From contig DASRKB010000002.1 of NCBI GenBank assembly GCA_035649175.1, forward strand, positions 1 through 13,173: DNA of 13,173 bases. Reading direction: 5' to 3'. This document shows positions 11,056 to 13,173 of the stretch, in pieces. Position 1 is the first letter of the stretch. Every line of letters begins with the position of its first letter. This DNA comes from SCGC-AG-212-J23 sp035649175. GTDB taxonomy: Bacteria > Pseudomonadota > Gammaproteobacteria > Burkholderiales > SG8-39. The notes under the pieces are model-generated. The model did not search any database and was not told where the DNA came from. It was given only the letters and a program-made list of their open reading frames with translations. Both the position numbers and the translations under genes were made by a program.

Positions 11056-12432
11056 GTGGCCGCAGAACTTTTCGACGCCATCGTGGTCGGGACCGGGCAG
11101 GCCGGTCCAGCGCTCGCCGCGCGCCTCGCCGGCGCCGGGCGCAAGGTCGCGGTGATCGAGCGCGGCGACTTCGGCGGCACCTGCGTCAACAACGGCTGCA
11201 CGCCCACCAAGACCCTCGTCGCGAGCGCCTACGCCGCGCACCTCGCGCGCCGCGCTCGAGATTTCGGTGTGCGCGCGGGCAAGATCTCCGTCGACATGAA
11301 GCGCGTCAAGGCGCGCAAGGACGCGCTCGTCGCTGGCTCGAGCACAGGCATCGAAAAGTGGATGCGCGGCACCAAGGGCATCACGCTCATCAAGGGTTCT
11401 GCCCGGTTCTCCTCTCCCGGGGAAATTCTTGTGGGTAGAAGAGCCTTGGAGGCAAACCATATTTTTCTCGACGTCGGCGGCAGGCCGCTCGTGCCGAAGA
11501 TGCCGGGACTGGACGAGGTGCCGTTCCTCACCAACGAGTCGATGATGCAGGTCGACTTCGTGCCGAAGCACCTCATCGTCGTGGGCGGAAGCTACGTGGG
11601 CCTGGAGTTCGCGCAGATGTTCCGCCGCTTCGGCTCGAAGGTGACGGTGGTCGAGATGGGCCCGCGCCTCGTGGGCCGCGAGGACGAGGACGTGTCGGAG
11701 GCGCTGCGCGGGATCCTGGAAGCCGAAGGCATCGCGGTGCGCGTGAACGCCGAGTGCCTCTCGGCGAAGAAGACCGCGGCCGGCGTGTCGATCGGCCTCG
11801 CGTGCAAGGAGGGCGCGCCGCGCGTCGCGGGCTCGCACCTCCTCCTCGCGGTGGGCCGGGCAGCGAACACCGAGGACCTCGGCCTCGAGGCAGCGGGCAT
11901 CGAGACGGACAAGCGCGGGTATATCGAGGTCGACGAGGCGCTGCGCACCTCGAACCCGCACGTCTGGGCGCTCGGCGACTGCAACGGCAAGGGCGCCTTC
12001 ACCCACACCGCGGTCAACGACGCGGAGATCGTCGGCGACAATCTGCTCTCGGGCGCAAACCGCAAGCACACCGACCGCGTGCCGGTGTACGCGCTCTACA
12101 CCGATCCGCCGCTCGGCCGGGTTGGCTTTTCCGAACAAGAGATAAAGAAGAACGGGTGGAAAGCGCTGGTCGGCAAGCGACCGATGTCGCGCGTGGCGCG
12201 GGCGAAGGAAAAAAGCGAGACCGCGGGCTTCCTCAAGATTCACGTCGAGCAAGGCTCGCGGCGCATTCTCGGCGCGTCGCTCCTCGGCACAGGCTGCGAC
12301 GAGGCGGTGCACTCGCTCATCGACGTCGTCTATGCACGCACGCCCATCGAGGAGTTTCGCAAGCGCGTGCGCATTCACCCCACCGTGAGCGAGCTCCTGC
12401 CCTACGTGCTGGACGAGCTGAAGACGCTCTAG
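11056..12432 (+). CDS. Class I pyridine nucleotide-disulfide oxidoreductase (dihydrolipoamide dehydrogenase/mercuric reductase-like)
   Basis: This 458-residue FAD enzyme passes electrons from NAD(P)H through a redox disulfide. It shows the FAD-binding GTGQAG (12-17), the redox-active pair in GTCVNNGCTPTKT (41-53, Cys43 and Cys48), the NAD(P)-binding VVGGSYVGLE (175-184), the second FAD motif ALGDCNGKGAFTH (305-317) and the C-terminal His-Glu dyad in RIHPTVSE (439-446). Homologues are often labelled mercuric reductase, but this protein lacks both the N-terminal heavy-metal domain and the C-terminal Cys pair of MerA, so mercury reduction is not supported. No lipoyl-complex genes are nearby, so a true Lpd role is also unproven. 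GTG 11056 was chosen because GTG 11047 overlaps the putative -10. The reading frame is open far upstream, but that part is antisense to the protease gene. Confidence 0.85.
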   Translation: MAAELFDAIVVGTGQAGPALAARLAGAGRKVAVIERGDFGGTCVNNGCTPTKTLVASAYAAHLARRARDFGVRAGKISVDMKRVKARKDALVAGSSTGIEKWMRGTKGITLIKGSARFSSPGEILVGRRALEANHIFLDVGGRPLVPKMPGLDEVPFLTNESMMQVDFVPKHLIVVGGSYVGLEFAQMFRRFGSKVTVVEMGPRLVGREDEDVSEALRGILEAEGIAVRVNAECLSAKKTAAGVSIGLACKEGAPRVAGSHLLLAVGRAANTEDLGLEAAGIETDKRGYIEVDEALRTSNPHVWALGDCNGKGAFTHTAVNDAEIVGDNLLSGANRKHTDRVPVYALYTDPPLGRVGFSEQEIKKNGWKALVGKRPMSRVARAKEKSETAGFLKIHVEQGSRRILGASLLGTGCDEAVHSLIDVVYARTPIEEFRKRVRIHPTVSELLPYVLDELKTL

Positions 12433-12433
12433 A

Positions 12434-12459
12434 AAAAAAAGAAGCCGCCCGAAGGCGGC
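12434..12459 (-). terminator. Rho-independent terminator for the leftward MFS gene
   Basis: GCCGCC (12444-12449), loop CGAA, GGCGGC (12454-12459). On the minus strand the hairpin is followed by TTCTTTTTTTT. It ends transcripts from the MFS gene, whose stop is about 155 bases away. It may also protect the 3' end of the oxidoreductase mRNA, which stops two bases before the A-run. The rest of 12460-12613 shows no gene. Confidence 0.8.
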
Positions 12460-12613
12460 CTCTAAGAGAGCCATTACCCAAGGGAGGGAAGGGTGAATGA
12501 CTCGGGGGGACTTCATTGTTGAAAAATCGGGCGTCCTTGTCTGTCGCGCCACCCGGAATCGTTCGTCACGCTATCGCTACAGGAAAATCCCGACGAGCCC
12601 CTGAAGCTCTTTC

Positions 12614-13173
12614 TCACGAAGCCGGGGCTGGAGCCCGATTCTTCTCGGCTTTCCTGAGCTTCCAGGCGCGCCACCCGGCGAGCGCCGCGACCCCCGCACA
12701 GGCCGCAGCGATAAGAAACGCAAGCGTGTAGCTCCCGGTCGCGTCGTAGAGCGCGCCGGCGAGCCACGGCCCGAGCGCGCTGCCGGCCGCGCTGCCGATC
12801 AGGCACGCGCCGATGATGGCGCCGAAGTGCGGCCCGCTGTAGCGGTCGCTCACCATCGCCGGGATGATCGCCGCGGTGACCGAGTAGCCCGCGCCCTGAA
12901 GCACCGCGTAGCCGTATGCGCCCCAGGCGCTCGGCGCCGCCCCGAGCGCGAGAAGCCAGAGCGCGCCCGCGGCCATGACACCGATGCCGGTCATGTACAC
13001 CACCTCGCGGCCGATGCGGTCGGAGAGCCAGCCGCCGCCGGCCTTGGAGACGATGCTCGCCACACCCACCACGGCGACCACCGAGGCGGCCATCATCGCG
13101 GCGAACCCGAGCTCCACCAGGTACGCCACCTGATGCACATGCAGCATCTGCGCGCACACGTTGCCGAAGAAGT
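12614..13173 (-). CDS. MFS transporter, C-terminal part (5' end beyond the right edge)
   Basis: The reading frame is open to the window edge, so the start is missing and the last 186 or so residues are seen. They contain about six membrane segments, consistent with the second half of a 12-helix major facilitator. The loop GGGWLSDRIGRE is the conserved motif-A-like sequence between helices 8 and 9, preceded by HVHQVAYLVELGF as in monocarboxylate/oxalate-type MFS members. Other helices include AYGYAVLQGAGYSVTAAIIP and FGAIIGACLIGSAAGSALGP. The cytoplasmic tail is basic (RAWKLRKAEKNR) and ends in APAPAS. The substrate cannot be inferred. The final codons lie over a GC-rich hairpin at 12622-12640. 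A GTG within the visible part could be mistaken for a start, but the family alignment clearly continues upstream. Confidence 0.85.
   Translation of the reverse strand, partial: FFGNVCAQMLHVHQVAYLVELGFAAMMAASVVAVVGVASIVSKAGGGWLSDRIGREVVYMTGIGVMAAGALWLLALGAAPSAWGAYGYAVLQGAGYSVTAAIIPAMVSDRYSGPHFGAIIGACLIGSAAGSALGPWLAGALYDATGSYTLAFLIAAACAGVAALAGWRAWKLRKAEKNRAPAPAS

Noticed and set aside
11056..12432. Mercuric reductase (merA) call
   Set aside because: The C-terminal Cys pair and the N-terminal metal-binding domain of MerA are missing and no mer genes are nearby.
11020..12552. A 510-codon minus-strand open frame across the oxidoreductase
   Set aside because: Shadow of the FAD enzyme, whose motifs are clear on the plus strand; no recognisable domain on the minus strand.
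12622..12640. Hairpin CCGGGGCTGGAGCCCGATT at the end of the MFS gene as an eighth repeat copy
   Set aside because: It shares AATCGGGCTC with copy E but the centre and other arm differ; it may be a decayed relative, but an ordinary GC-rich hairpin explains it as well.
12516..12731. A 71-codon plus-strand ORF in the gap before the MFS gene
   Set aside because: No ribosome site, overlaps the MFS gene antisense, and has no recognisable sequence.

Overview
The window is high-GC, densely coding bacterial chromosome and most resembles a betaproteobacterium. The pointers are a PEP carboxylase N-terminus, an E. coli-type GshA, a MucD-type periplasmic protease and a LexA operator of the CTG-N10-CAG kind. 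Fourteen protein genes are supported, two of them cut by the window edges. There are no RNA genes, CRISPR arrays, insertion sequences or prophage genes. No stretch longer than 300 bases lacks a gene.

Layout. At 1-208 (minus) is the start of ppc. At 260-406 (plus) is a 48-residue charged protein, followed by a terminator that can act on both strands. At 458-1636 (minus) is an exported alpha/beta hydrolase. At 1752-3656 (minus) is a UvrD/Rep-type helicase behind a LexA-controlled promoter. A plus-strand cluster with tight spacing, probably one operon, runs from 3758 to 7345: gshA, a PEP mutase/isocitrate lyase family enzyme, a degenerate cyclase-FHA protein and a small exported protein. At 7394-7909 (minus) is a DUF1643 protein, divergent from an arylformamidase-like esterase at 7938-8810 (plus). 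The esterase converges on a membrane-anchored Mrr-like nuclease-fold protein at 8835-9398 (minus). At 9574-10959 (minus) is a MucD/DegP-like protease behind an apparent sigma-E promoter, with a minisatellite and a terminator downstream. At 11056-12432 (plus) is a class I flavin disulfide oxidoreductase. At 12614-13173 (minus) is the C-terminal part of an MFS transporter.

The most unusual structure is a family of short palindromes with the 17-bp core TCGGGGTCWGACCCCGA. Seven clear copies or variants lie between 2356 and 8845. They are not only intergenic. One is translated in frame inside the helicase. One forms the C-terminal tail of the DUF1643 protein. One lies across the start region of the PEP mutase-like gene. 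A pair supplies the stop codons of two convergent genes, so both proteins end in Gly-Val. They look like REP-type mobile palindromes that reshape gene ends. No REP-associated transposase is in the window.

A second pattern concerns gene starts. Several genes without a Shine-Dalgarno sequence (ppc, the helicase, the oxidoreductase, the esterase) have a -10-like hexamer only 6-7 nt before the start codon, which suggests leaderless transcripts. Stress regulation recurs: an SOS box for the helicase, a sigma-E promoter for the periplasmic protease, and glutathione synthesis in between.
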